In this document: piece by piece, positions 12,123-23,009 of the stretch | Numbering within the stretch: the stretch's first letter is position 1 | Layout: every line of letters begins with the position of its first letter | Assembly: GCF_905220365.1 (NCBI RefSeq) | Contig: NC_061136.1 | Coordinates: forward strand, 7,047,702 to 7,111,701 | Direction of reading: 5' to 3' | Source: Vanessa cardui | Lineage: Eukaryota > Arthropoda > Insecta > Lepidoptera > Nymphalidae | DNA length: 64,000 nt | The notes under the pieces: generated by a model | Databases searched by the model: none | Seen by the model: the letters and a program-made list of their open reading frames with translations, nothing else | Told to the model about the DNA's origin: nothing | Translations under genes and position numbers: made by a program

Positions 12123-14501
12123 CAGTTCGCTCAAGAAAATCTGCGATGCGGCCATGCCTCGGACCCGGCGCAGGTTACCACGCCGGCATGTCTATTGGTG
12201 GTCGCCTGAAATCGCTGTCCTTAGGGCGACTTGCTGCCGGGCGCGTAGGGCCTACGTCCGTTGTCGAAGGCGCAACGGCCTCGACACGGTTCTGGAGGGT
12301 CAGATGCTGGACTCATATCGCCAGCTGAAAAAAGATCTGCAGCTGGCGATAAGGAAGGCTAAGGAGAAGGCCAGGGAGGAGCTTCTGGAGGGTCTCAACC
12401 GAGACCCGTGGGGGCGCCCGTACCGCGGTGTGCGTGGGAAGTTCCGCACCCAAGGTACCCCCGTCACCGAGACGCTGCCGCCGGAACTCCTCCTGCGCCT
12501 GGTCGGAGAGTTCTCCGAAAGAAAGAAGAAGAGTTCTTCCCCCATCCAGGCGAGCATGTCCCTCCGCAGATGGCCTCTCGCTCCGTGATTGAAACAGCAG
12601 TGGCTCCACCACTGATCACGGAGCGGGAGATGGAGATGGCCCTCGGCCGCTTGACGGCCAAGAAGACAGCGCCGGGTCCGGACGGGGTTCCAGGGCCTGT
12701 TCTGTGCGTTGCCCTGGAATACCTAGACGCAAGGCTTCGGGAGCTGTTCGACGAATGTCTGCGCACCGGGCAGTTTCCGAAGCCTTGGAAGGAAGGAAAA
12801 TTGGTGCTGTTGCCGAAGGAAGGTCGGCCGATGGACTTTTCTTCGGCATACAGGCCAATTGTGCTGCTGAACGAGACGGGAAAACTCTTCGAGAAGATCC
12901 TCGCAGCCCGTCTCGTTCAACACCTCGAGGAAGTCGGTCCGGGTCTTTCAGAGGCTCAGTACGGATTCAGGACGAATTCGACGGTCGATGCCCTGGACGC
13001 CCTGAAGACTCGGACGACGGAGGCGGTGGCCCGGGGACAAGTCGTCCTGGCAGTGTCGCTCGATGTGGCGAACGCCTTCAACAGTCTTCCCTTTGAGACA
13101 ATACGGGAGGCACTCCGATATCATGGGGTGCCATCCTATCTCAGGAGACTGCTGGAGGCGTACCTCCAAGACAGGGAAATCCTCTGGGCGGGGGTCGATG
13201 GGAGGCTCGTCCGGTATCGGGTGGGCTGTGGCGTTCCACAGGGGTCGATTCTCGGCCCAATTCTGTGGAACTTCGGTTTCGACTGGCTCCTGCGGGCTCC
13301 CGTCCTTCCCGGGATGGGGGTGTTGTGTTACGCTGACGACACCCTCATCACGGCGATTGGGCGGGACTTCCAGGAGGCGGCTCGCCTCGCCGAAGTCGGA
13401 ACGGCTCTCACCGTGGACCGCATGGGAATGCTGGGCTTGAGGGTCTCCATATCCAAAACGGAGGCCCTCCTCTTCCACGGTCCACGGAAAGGACCCCCAC
13501 GAGGGGCGAGAATCACCGTCCAGGGGACGGCGATCAAGGTGCAGGCCCAGATGAGGTATCTGGGCCTGATTCTGGACGGACGATGGAGTTTCGGGCAGCA
13601 TTTTGTCCATCTCGGCCCGAGGCTCATCAACGCCGCTGCCGCTCTCGGTCGCCTCCTTTCGAATGTGGGGGGGCCGGGATCCCTATGTCGGCGTCTATAT
13701 TCCGGCGTAGTGAGGTCGATGGCGCTGTACGGTGCCCCGATCTGGATAGACGCCCTCACCGCTAAAAATCGGGCCCTACTGCGAAAGCCGCAGAGGGTCA
13801 TAGCGGTGAGAGGCATCAGAGGGTACCGTACGGTTTCGTGGACTGCGGCGACACTTCTCGCGGGCGATCCGCCCTGGGAGCTCCAGGCGGAGGTGCTCGC
13901 GGAAGTGTACCGGTTCCGGGTCGAGGTGAGGGACCGCGGCGACCGTCCAGGGTCAACGGAGATCGGGCGGATCAGGACTCTAGCCCAGCAAGCCCTGATC
14001 GTCCGATGGCAGGAGGATCTGGGGTCACCCACAGCAGGCCTGGCGACAGTGGAGGCGATCCGTCCCCACTTGAGTCGCTGGGTTGAAAGGAAGCACGGCA
14101 CACTGTCGTACAGAATGACGCAGGTACTTACCGGGCACGGATGCTTCGGTAAGTACCTGCACGCGATAGCGCGGCGGGAGGAAACACCCTCCTGCCACGA
14201 GTGTGGTGCGCCAGTGGACACGGCGTAGCACACCCTGTACGAGTGTGCTGCGTGGGGACCCCAGAGGCACATCCTTGCGGCGACTATGGGTGGAGACCTC
14301 TCGCTACCGAGCGTTATCAACGCCATGCTCAGTAGCGAGATGTGCTGGTCGGAGATGCGCTCCTTCTGCGAAAGTGTCATGTCGCAGAAGGAAGCCGCGG
14401 AGCGGGAGCGGGAAAATAATGCCGCCGCCGACTCGCTCCGCAGAAGACGACCGGGGAGGAGGAAAAGGCGCTACGCGCACCTTCTCCCCCCGCCTCAATA
14501 G
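12123..14501 (+). pseudogene. Broken reverse-transcriptase ORF2 of the R1-clade LINE
   Basis: The first part is in frame 1 (HVYWWSPEIAVLR, a Lys/Arg-rich helix, DPWGRPYRGV) up to about 12510. An indel at about 12510-12540 moves the frame to frame 3, which carries AKKTAPGPDGVPG, YRPIVLLNETGKLFE, AQYGFR, SLDVANAFNSLP, GVPQGSILGP and the catalytic YADD at 13329-13340. Then follow YLGLILD, LTGHGCFGKYL and a zinc knuckle (CHEC ... HTLYEC). An in-frame TAG at 14226-14228 falls inside the knuckle, and the same frame then stays open to a stop at 14499-14501. One frameshift and one nonsense codon are the only breaks seen, so decay is slight. The ATG at 12097 lies in flanking DNA and is not the true start. 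Confidence 0.92.
14120..14160 (+). repeat. 14-bp hairpin inside the LINE coding region
   Basis: GCAGGTACTTACCG (14120-14133) and its exact complement (14147-14160) flank the codons for the conserved GHGCF segment. Confidence 0.85.
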
Positions 14502-14784
14502 GCGCCGCAGGGACCAGGGGGGGTCCCAGTACCCCGGGAATTCCCCGTAGGAGTTGGAGGCCCGCATAGGCGGGCCGACTGTCAGGGCGTCACGGTAGCA
14601 TGCGTAAGCGATCCCGTGGCGTCCGCCGAAAGACGGAGAGGGTACCGCTGGTTTTTTAGTGGGTAAACCCGGTGTACTTGGGCGCATGACGTCCAGGGCT
14701 CCGGGGAGTCCCACTCACCCCCCCACTTTCCATCACGTGGGGGAAGCGCGTAAAGCGTTTTTCCAGCGAGAAAAAAAAAAAAAA

Positions 14785-14798
14785 GGCTGGCGGCGCAT
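14785..14798. repeat. Right target-site duplication of the R1-clade LINE
   Basis: Second exact copy of GGCTGGCGGCGCAT, directly after the poly-A tail. The sequence after it (TGTCGATGTAAG) continues the interrupted A-tailed repeat. Confidence 0.95.
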
Positions 14799-14874
14799 TG
14801 TCGATGTAAGATTATACTGTTAATCTAACGCCTATAGACAAATATGAGTGTACAGTCAAGCAGTCAAGCGAATT

Positions 14875-17110
14875 GACCACTAATGAAATTTATCAAATTT
14901 GATTTAAAATTATTGAGCGGTTTAGAAAAAAATCTATAAACAGTTCCCTAACTGATACATTGTGTAACTGATATTACTTTTTTAATTTGATTGAGATTTT
15001 AAGTATATCATATTGATTGAAAAGAATTTATTATAGGAATATATTCTGAAAAAGATGAATAAAATAGTTAATTTTTTAACCCTCAATAAAACTGCGTAAA
15101 TGAAAGTTTAATTAATACCGTACCTACATATAATATTAAAACATTAATTTGAATGTTATGCTTCAACGTTTCATGAATTTCTAAATTAGAAACAATAAAA
15201 AAATATACACAAAGTTTTAACAATACTTCATACTTAATTATATATAGTGGCATCATATGCCTTTAGAAAATCGTACATATGTAGACAATTTTATTTTTAG
15301 AAATAAAAGCACACTGGTATTGTATCTTAGTAAGACGTCATTCAACACACACTTCGTAGCTTCTAGGAACATAATGTTGTGGACACAAAGGTTTTCGTTC
15401 GTTTTTATACGATTTTCGATTTATTTTGCCATTATACAGGAAACTTGGCCCCTTGAGGCACGCGTCGCCAGTTTGACATACATTGTATTTGTGATTAATG
15501 ATACTTGTAACAACGCAATTTTCTAGGTAAACTATATATGTGTAGATTATTAAAAACCTTAGCTGACACATGATATCGATTAAACTGGCTTTTCATGTGC
15601 GTTTAGTGAGCGTATTATGACCGAAGTTCGTTTGTCATTTTCTTTCAAACTCTTTTCATGAATTCATACAAATGAATAAAGAATTAATTAATCATCATTT
15701 GATCACCATCGGGTTATTGTATGTGATAAAAGTCTAATTGTGTTGATTATTTTTTAAAACTTTTACGTAATGTTTTATTTAGTTTTTTAGCGTTAATCTA
15801 AAATACTAGTGAACATCAATTTTTGGAGACTTCAATTTTATTTGTTTTTCAGCTAATCTCATTTCATATTTTATCAAAGTGAGTACTTTAAATAAATAAA
15901 AATAATAATATGTTTTGTAAATTAATCCATCTCTATTGGCTGGCATTATTTAAACTTTCTTGCATACTAATTTAAATATACATATGTATATTGATGAAGC
16001 AGAAAAATATAAAAACACTATTCAAATATGTTGGTATAAGTTGGTTGGTTTGGTTTTACTTGATAATCGTATAAATTAATGATAGAAGAACATGTGTTTA
16101 TTTTTTAATGTTGTATTAATAGACTAGTATTTTATCTCACGTTCGAAATTCAAATGTAGAAGAAGCTTTATTGGTCTTGTCGCGTTCGGCCTTACAGACC
16201 CATTTACCTACTTACGATAATGTAAAATGCGACAAAGATAAATGAAAGATACAAAATTATTTGTCGGTCGGTTTTGTGGGTTCAGTTTTATTTTCGTAGA
16301 TAACGATATTAATCTTTTTGTTTAAATGTAAACTTTTTCATGAGTAAAATTTTATATTTAGAATTCTATTATAAAGAATTCTGTTACGTATTTTAAGCGT
16401 TTTTATAATTAATTTAATTTACGAAATTCGAATCAACAACATTCATGTTGTATAATTTGAGAATAAATAAATGATTATAATATAAATATTAATTCCAGAC
16501 ATCATAAACACAACCCTCTTTTTAATACAATCAAACACAATTTACCTCTCCATAATAATAGTAGGTATAGATTTAGAAAATAATTGATTTTAATTCAATA
16601 CAATTAAATTAGGTTATGATGATAATAAAGTTACTATAACTATAGCTATTAACAAAGAAATTATTGATGAATTAAAATAGAATGTTTTTTATTATGTTAA
16701 TATATATTTTGTCAACATAAAAGCTATAACGAAAAAGCATTCCAATCTCATATCCATCAGATTGAAACACATGCCTAGTTGGCAGCATCAAAGTGAAGAT
16801 AATGGAGACAAAACAAACCAACTAATGTACCATATTTGGTTTCAGGACAAACAGACATACGCCAGTGTCGTGTTACAAACATGCTGCCAAAGGATCATGA
16901 ATACATGTGTTTGTTCAGTCACAAGCAACACACGCGTAAGGGTTTGAACGATATTTTCACTATTAAAGTATTATTAGCCGGATATACTTTGGATTAATTT
17001 TAAAATCATTCTAAATTCAAATCCGACGAATAGAAATATTAATTACATTTCATATATATTTTTGATAGGAAACATTTACGATTAAGTTAATAGCTGTTAT
17101 GTATTACAAT
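14875..17110. other. Gene-free A+T-rich stretch
   Basis: Overlapping open frames on both strands at 15257-15571 have no recognisable domain. Otherwise simple A+T-rich sequence. Confidence 0.5.
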
Positions 17111-17112
17111 AT

Positions 17113-17765
17113 ACTAGCGAACCGCACTTCACATGAATATAATATTTTATTTACGACATCACATTAGAAACTTTTATAATTATCAGTTTTTCTTCACTAT
17201 ATTGTGCATGTATTGTATACAAAAATCTTCCTCTCGACATCTATATCAGAATCTACATATCTATTAAAAAACCGTATAATACGTTGCGTAATTGTTAAGA
17301 TCTAAAAAATCAATAAATCAAAATAAACTTTATTCAAGTAAGCTTTTACAAGCACTTTTGAATCGTCATTTTACAACCAAGTGAAGTACCACCGGTTCGG
17401 AAAGTAGATTCTACCGAGAAGAACCGGCAAGAAACTCAGTAGTTACTCTTTTTTAATATTTAAAAATACAAAGTCATGTTAGTTAAATACAATTATTTAA
17501 ATTAATATATCCTGCGTGGAAGTCAACAGATATTAATTAGCTCCACGCTTTTTTATCATCTATAAAATCTTGTATTGAATAATATGTTTTTTCTACTAAT
17601 GTATCTTTTACGAAAGATTTGAATTTAATGAACAATAAAGTTAAAAATGTCTGCGGAATTTTATTATAGAAGCGGATACCCTGCCCCAAGAAGGACTTAT
17701 TGACTTTCTAAGCATACATAGGAATAGACAGCAGTAAGCGACTTTGTTTTGCACTATGTAAGGAT
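17113..17765 (+). mobile_element. RTE-like LINE tail, copy 2, split by another LINE
   Basis: Left part 17113-17305 (CTAGCGAACC, TTACGACATCACATTAGA, GTTGCGTAATTGTTAAGATC) and right part 17707-17765 (TCTAAGCATACATAGGAATA, AGCGACTTTGTTTTGCAC) together rebuild the same block order as copy 1 at 1611-1868. Confidence 0.7.
17306..17706 (-). mobile_element. CR1-like LINE 3' end nested in the RTE-like tail
   Basis: Minus-strand insertion between two TCTAA copies (17301-17305 and 17707-17711). It keeps the last 55 or so codons of a reverse-transcriptase ORF, including GIRFYNKIP, KFKSFVKDTL and YYSIQDFIDDKKAWS, before a stop. The 3' tail contains AGTTTATTTTGATTTATTGA. It is 5'-truncated. The longer open frame at 17641-17964 is a chance fusion across the junction. 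Confidence 0.8.
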
Positions 17766-17962
17766 TTGTTTTTTGAAAAAAAAAAGTAATGAGATGAAAC
17801 CTATTTACTGTATCTCCCTTTAATGTTCTTTTTAGAGCTGGAAGAGGTTTGGAAACGAAATATTTCACGTAACCACTTAACGTTTCTTTTCGCGTATCCA
17901 TCACTGTGACAGACCGACGTTTGAGTGATCCTACAAAACGTAAAAACGAAATCTTTTGCAAC

Positions 17963-18265
17963 AAACAACAACAACAGCCTGTAAATTTCCACTGCTAGGC
18001 TAAAGGCTTCCTCTCCCTTTGAGGAGAAGGTTTGGAACATATTCCATCACGCTGTTCCAATGCGGGTTGGTGGAATACACATGTGGCAGAATTTCTATGA
18101 AATTTGTCACATGTAGATTTCCTTACGATGTTTTCCTTCATCGCTGAGCACGAGATGAATTATAAAGACAAATTAAGCACATGAATCTGCGGTTCTTGCC
18201 TGGGTTCGAACCCGCAATCATCGGTTAAGATGTATGCGTTCTAACCACTGGGCCATCTCGACTCT
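17963..18265 (-). mobile_element. Metulj-like SINE, nearly complete
   Basis: On the minus strand: GAGATGGCCCAGTGGTTAGA (box A) at the head, then box B GGGTTCGAACCC, AAGCACATGAAT-type blocks, GTATTCCACCAACCCGCATT and a GTTGTTGTTG tail. Confidence 0.85.
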
Positions 18266-18269
18266 CCTT

Positions 18270-20780
18270 TTTTTTGTCTTTTGCAACAAACGCGAGGTAA
18301 TTTTTGAATTTATATTTTTATCGAATGTATTTAGTTTTATAACACAACAGACCAATTCAGGATAACATGATTGCGATACTGGATGGCGTGACTCGGTAAC
18401 AGCGCAAAGCGGAAGCCGGAAACGCTATCGTTAGCCGTTCTTCGAAAACCTTCAAAATCAACCTTTGTTTGAATTTCGAACAAACTTATACAATCTTTGT
18501 ACAAAATGCATAAATAATTATCTTTAAATTTTAAAATATACTAGCTCTACCGACTTGAACTGTCACTAGATTTTTATTGACAAGCAAATAAAGTGAAATA
18601 ATTAATCACTTTGTAAAGCGTTCTTAAAATAAAAATCCTTTGATTTTGACATTTATTGTTCTAGACAACTAAAATTATTCTAAAAACTAGTAGGTATTAA
18701 TGATACATATTGTATTTAGGTTAATCGCGATCACACCATTATAATTATTTTAACCACCATTTTGACAGAGTTGCATCTGCAGTGGTCAATGATTGACCAA
18801 AATAAAAAAAAATACGTGATAATATCTCGACAAATTAATAATGATATAACCGCAAATATTAGGTGTTAAACAACAATTTATTTACAATAATCTACACTGG
18901 GATTAAATATAAATCGATGGAAGTACGATCTATGTTTTGATTGCTCGATCTTTCATTCGAATGGCACGCTATATTCAATTAATGCTTGCTCCGGATGTAA
19001 AGTGATAAATGATTTACAGTGAACATTAAAGGTAATCCCCACTTTCGCCGTGTATCTAGGATAGTCTGTTGTAAATATCCTGACAAATCGTTTTTAAGCG
19101 CCATTCTGACTGCTAGATAACTCTGCCATGCACAAAGCCTTGCATCTACATAATCGATGGGTTATTGGCATTCCCCCTTTACTTCTAAATTGCAAATTTT
19201 CCGCACGATTTCCCTTCACGGAATAAATTTACAACTCGCGAAATGTAACGTAAATATTTCCGTTTATTTTTGCTTGCGCTGCTCAAGCAACTACTTAAAT
19301 ATTCAACTTAGGCTACAGTTTCCCTCTTGTGAAGTTCGAATTAGCAATTGAATTTTATTTTATATAGAAGAATAAACTATACAACATAATACAATTGTGT
19401 TAAGATAATACATACACAGCATAAGTGTATTTGATAATAACGTCGAAACTATAAAGTAATAAGGATCTATTATCGTCCATAAATTCTACATCAAACGAAG
19501 AACCATTTATTAGTGTTATCTTATCATATAATAAACAAAAGTAATTGCCTAATTCTTAAGGGTCGGGCCCGTGGAGTTCCCTAAATTTATGATTCTTTTA
19601 TTCGCTGTAAATCTAAACTAAGGGTTGGTAGGTAAATAATGTTCTATTTAATTACGTACGCATGTATTTTATTAACCAAATACATTTTTCTTATTTAAAT
19701 GGATAATTGTTATAAATGAATATTCAAATGATACTGTCATTTGTGTTTTTTAATCGAGGCAAAGACGGTCTGAAATTACTTTTTACGTAACGCTAATGTG
19801 CCACCAACTATGGAATATGAGATCGCATATATGTATGTCATTACATACATACACACATAAATAAATGTATTATGCTTGGCCTCCCCCTAATACTCACGAG
19901 CGCTAAGATCATTCACGCACGTACAGGTTGCGGAATGCTCATCTTTTCAAAGATTTTCTCGAAGTGATAGTATATAGAAATATTCAAACTTCGCCCGTAC
20001 AAGTGTACAGGTTTCTACAAAACATAAAATGCGTTAATAACACCTTTATATAGTCGAAAGTGGCTAAATCACCATAAGATTGAACTTTTGAACGCTTGGC
20101 TTTTCACAATAAAATAAATCATAATTAAAAAAAAAATCTACCAATTCAGTATTGCCATTATGTATGTATAAAAACCACGTATTTAAATGCGTATTTTAAT
20201 TTAACTCCTCCTTTAATTCCTCCATAGAATTATGTAAGAAATGACGAGTGTTGTACACCAATTATTAAGTTTTTATTCATAGCGTTCTATAAAACATCGA
20301 AGTAAATCACAAACGTCGATTTATCGCCACATTTAATATGGTTATAAAACATAGCTGTAAACATCGGTTTTCGTTTCAGCTGTGGAGTCACGTGCTCTTT
20401 CCTTGGCATTTTATTGGAGATAGATTTATGACTTTCCATTTTAAATACATAGTATCTCACGTACTCGTTGCTATCACATTGCGTCCAACTTTATGTGGAT
20501 TATCATAACTTTTTATTATGATAAAAGTGACTCGGAATTTAAACTTTCGGGTGCAATGAATAAAATATTTTTGACTTTTACAGTAACCATAATGCAAAAA
20601 AGATGGCTAAACAGAAACAGATTATAAAAGATATATCTTTAGGAAAGGGAAAGGCCTATGACACACCTTTTCCAGCATAGTTTAACATTAATATGCAAAA
20701 CTGAGGAGAGAGGAGAGAGATACTTATTACAGCCGCTTCAAAGCTTGAAAATTCATAATATAAATCTACTTATATTTAAA
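18270..20780. other. Gene-free A+T-rich stretch
   Basis: A fragment at about 19795-19850 (GTGCCACCAACTATGGAATA) may be an A-tailed repeat remnant in reverse. The 64-codon frame at 19157-19351 shows no domain. Confidence 0.45.
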
Positions 20781-20930
20781 ACTAGCGAACAGCCCCAGCT
20801 TCGCACGGAAGCAATGTTGATACTAAACATACAACTTTTTTTATTATTTACTATATTTTCCATGTATTATGTACAAAAACCTTCGTCTCGAAACACTTTA
20901 TCTATTATAAATACAGCAGTACCTCAGCGA
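20781..20930 (+). mobile_element. RTE-like LINE tail, copy 3
   Basis: ACTAGCGAACAGCCCCAGCT, CGCACGGAAGCAATGTTGAT and ACACTTTATCTATTATAAAT follow the block order of copy 1. The open frame 20658-21002 runs through it and is not a gene. Confidence 0.6.
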
Positions 20931-21220
20931 CTTTATTTTACTCTATATAATGATACAAATTCTGTATACACAAATATTTTACAAATAAGTTGTGTTAAAT
21001 GATATTTATGTAGTAAATATTTGTTACAAAGTATTTAATTCGCTCATTTTTAAGAATCACAATTTTAACGTAAACATCTTCTTAACGTAAACGTCTTCTT
21101 TTATACACAGTTCGACCCACTACTTTCAAAAAACTTTAACTATGTCAAAATATTTCAAGGAATGCAAAACACAATAAGACTTCAAAATAAATAATTATTA
21201 TTATACATTTATTCCTGTCC

Positions 21221-21273
21221 AAATTTACAATTTCTGTAAAATTCTGATTGAATCTTACAGAAATTGTAAATTT
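21221..21273. repeat. Perfect 19-bp inverted repeat
   Basis: AAATTTACAATTTCTGTAA (21221-21239) and its exact complement (21255-21273) with a 15-nt loop. Confidence 0.9.
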
Positions 21274-21837
21274 GATTGTAAATATTGTTTAGTATATTAG
21301 ATTTTATTGTTACTGGTACCAAACTTCTACAAACAAAAATAATCAAAATCCTTTTTATATTTTCACAAAGTGATGCTGTATCGAAAATAATAAATAAAAC
21401 ATTTGAAGGATACACGCATCAGAAGTGTAACATCGTAACTCATTTTTCAACATTTCACGAGTGAAATGCGATGTGAATTCTAACAGAATAACACTGAATA
21501 TCCAAAAGTGTGGGACTTGTTTACAAATGTATAGTAAAGTATAAAGTAATTTATTTAAAATAGCAAATAGTGCACAAATATAAAACGTAAGTAATCATTC
21601 ATAGTAAGTAAGTACGATAAGATCTTTTCGTATTCAGTCGCTACCAACCTAACGCTAATACATCACACTGCACGTCCTAAGCCATTTCTCTTATTCGTAC
21701 TTTTAGACATAATATTATGTGTATTTTATGTAAACTACTACAATTTATTCTTTAATATTTAAAACAATCTTTTCTATGTAAAATACTTTAAGTTATTTTG
21801 TCTCTTAATTTTAAGCATGAATATTGTGTTTCGTTTT

Positions 21838-22160
21838 CAGCCGTGATGACCCAGTGGTTAGAACGCTAGTATCTTAACCGATGATAGCGAGTTCAAACCA
21901 AGGCAAGCACCACTGAATATTCATGTGCATAATATGTATTTATCATATCCTGCTCTAAGGTGAAGGAAAACATCATGAGAAAAGCTGCATGTGTCTAATT
22001 GAATAGAAATTCTGCCACATGTGTATTCCACCAACCCGCATTGGAACAGCGTGGTGGAATATGTTTCAAACTCTCTCAACTCATCTTCTCCTCAAAGGGA
22101 TAGGGGGCCTTTGCTCAGCAGTAGGAAATTTAGAAACTGCTATTGTTGTTGTTGTATTTT
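21838..22160 (+). mobile_element. Metulj-like SINE, complete
   Basis: Head GACCCAGTGGTTAGAACGCT, box B near GCGAGTTCAAACC, body CACATGTGTATTCCACCAAC, CTTCTCCTCAAAGGGA, tail TTGTTGTTGTTG. Open frames at 22019-22421 start within it and are not genes. Confidence 0.85.
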
Positions 22161-22647
22161 GCGTTTGCATAAAATCATTCGAAATTCAAATACTTCAAAT
22201 TTTAAAAGCAATGTTATTTAGTAGAATAAGTGACGAGTACAAATTCCTACCACAGATCTACCGTTATCTCTTACCCAATACGAAATCCATTTATAAAGTT
22301 ATTATTAATAAAGATAGTTTTATTAGAAACATACATGAACACAAACAACGGTACAGTAGTTCCATTTCACAATCTCATGAATATTTATAAATACCGCTTA
22401 ACAAAGATAGTTAATCTCTGACACTGTTATCTTGGATGCGAAGAAATATGTTTAATATTTATTTTTCTCATTTTATTTATAGAAGGGACTAACTTAGATT
22501 AAGCGCGATGGAATGCTATGTAATTTTTACATAGAAATGCATGTTCCACCGAGTTTATTAATCGTTTGTCTGATTGAATTAGAATATTGTGCGTTTGTTT
22601 TGTTAATTACGTGAAAGTTGCAGTCAATGTAAGATCAACTTACATAA

Positions 22648-23006
22648 TCAAAACAAATCAAAATAAACTTTATTCAAGTAGGCTTTTTACAAGCACTTCT
22701 GAATCGTCATTTTACAATTAAGTGAAGCTACCACCGCTTCGGAAATTAGATTCTACCGAGAGGAACCGGCAAGAAACTTAGTAGCTAATCTTTTTTAACA
22801 TTTAAAGAATACAAAGACATGTTAGTTAAATATAATTATTTAAATTAATATATCCTGCTTGGAAGACAAAAGATATTAACTCCACGCTTTTTTATCATCT
22901 ATAAAGTTTTGTATCGAATAATATGCCTTTCTTACCAATGTGTTTTTATAAACGATTTGAATTTAAGAAACGGCAAAGTTCAAAATGTCTGCGGAATTTT
23001 AATTTT
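22648..23006 (-). mobile_element. CR1-like LINE 3' end
   Basis: Reverse copy of the element at 17306-17706: tail AACAAATCAAAATAAACTTT, GAACCGGCAAGAAACTTAGT, then the decayed RT C-terminus before CTCCACGCTTTTTTATC. Confidence 0.8.
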
Positions 23007-23009
23007 AAT

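Larger units (their letters stand above)
12123..14784 (+). mobile_element. 5'-truncated R1-clade non-LTR retrotransposon
   Basis: A G+C-rich 2.66-kb insertion in A+T-rich DNA. It is flanked by a perfect 14-bp duplication (12109-12122 and 14785-14798) and ends with 14 A residues (14771-14784). It holds the end of the endonuclease/RT linker, the reverse transcriptase, a C-terminal zinc knuckle and a 3'UTR of about 270 bp. The LTGHGCFGKYL and zinc-knuckle C-terminus is typical of arthropod R1-clade elements (R1, TRAS, SART and relatives), many of which insert at specific sites; R1 itself makes 14-bp duplications. The 5' end with the endonuclease is missing. Confidence 0.93.
12065..14870 (+). repeat. 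Old A-tailed repeat copy split by the R1-clade LINE
   Basis: With the LINE and one duplication removed, the flanks read as a diverged copy of the 300-bp repeat seen at 44231 and 58884. The left flank (12065-12108) matches the TACAGGCACAAGGGACATAACATC region. The right flank matches TTGACGATGTAAGGAATAGTT and, more loosely, CATTGTCTATGGG. The flanks are too diverged for exact outer limits. Confidence 0.7.

Noticed and set aside
12408..14380. Long open frames on the minus strand and in other plus frames within the LINE
   Set aside because: They are shadows caused by the G+C-rich reverse-transcriptase coding sequence and have no domains.
15257..15571. Overlapping open frames of 77 to 89 codons, the minus one Cys-containing
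   Set aside because: No recognised domain, no splice or repeat support, and length expected by chance.
17641..18040. Minus-strand frames of 107 and 79 codons
   Set aside because: They cross the junctions of a CR1-like tail, an RTE-like tail and a SINE, so they are chance fusions.
22019..22421. 123-codon open frame and two overlapping ones
   Set aside because: They start inside a Metulj-like SINE and show no domain.
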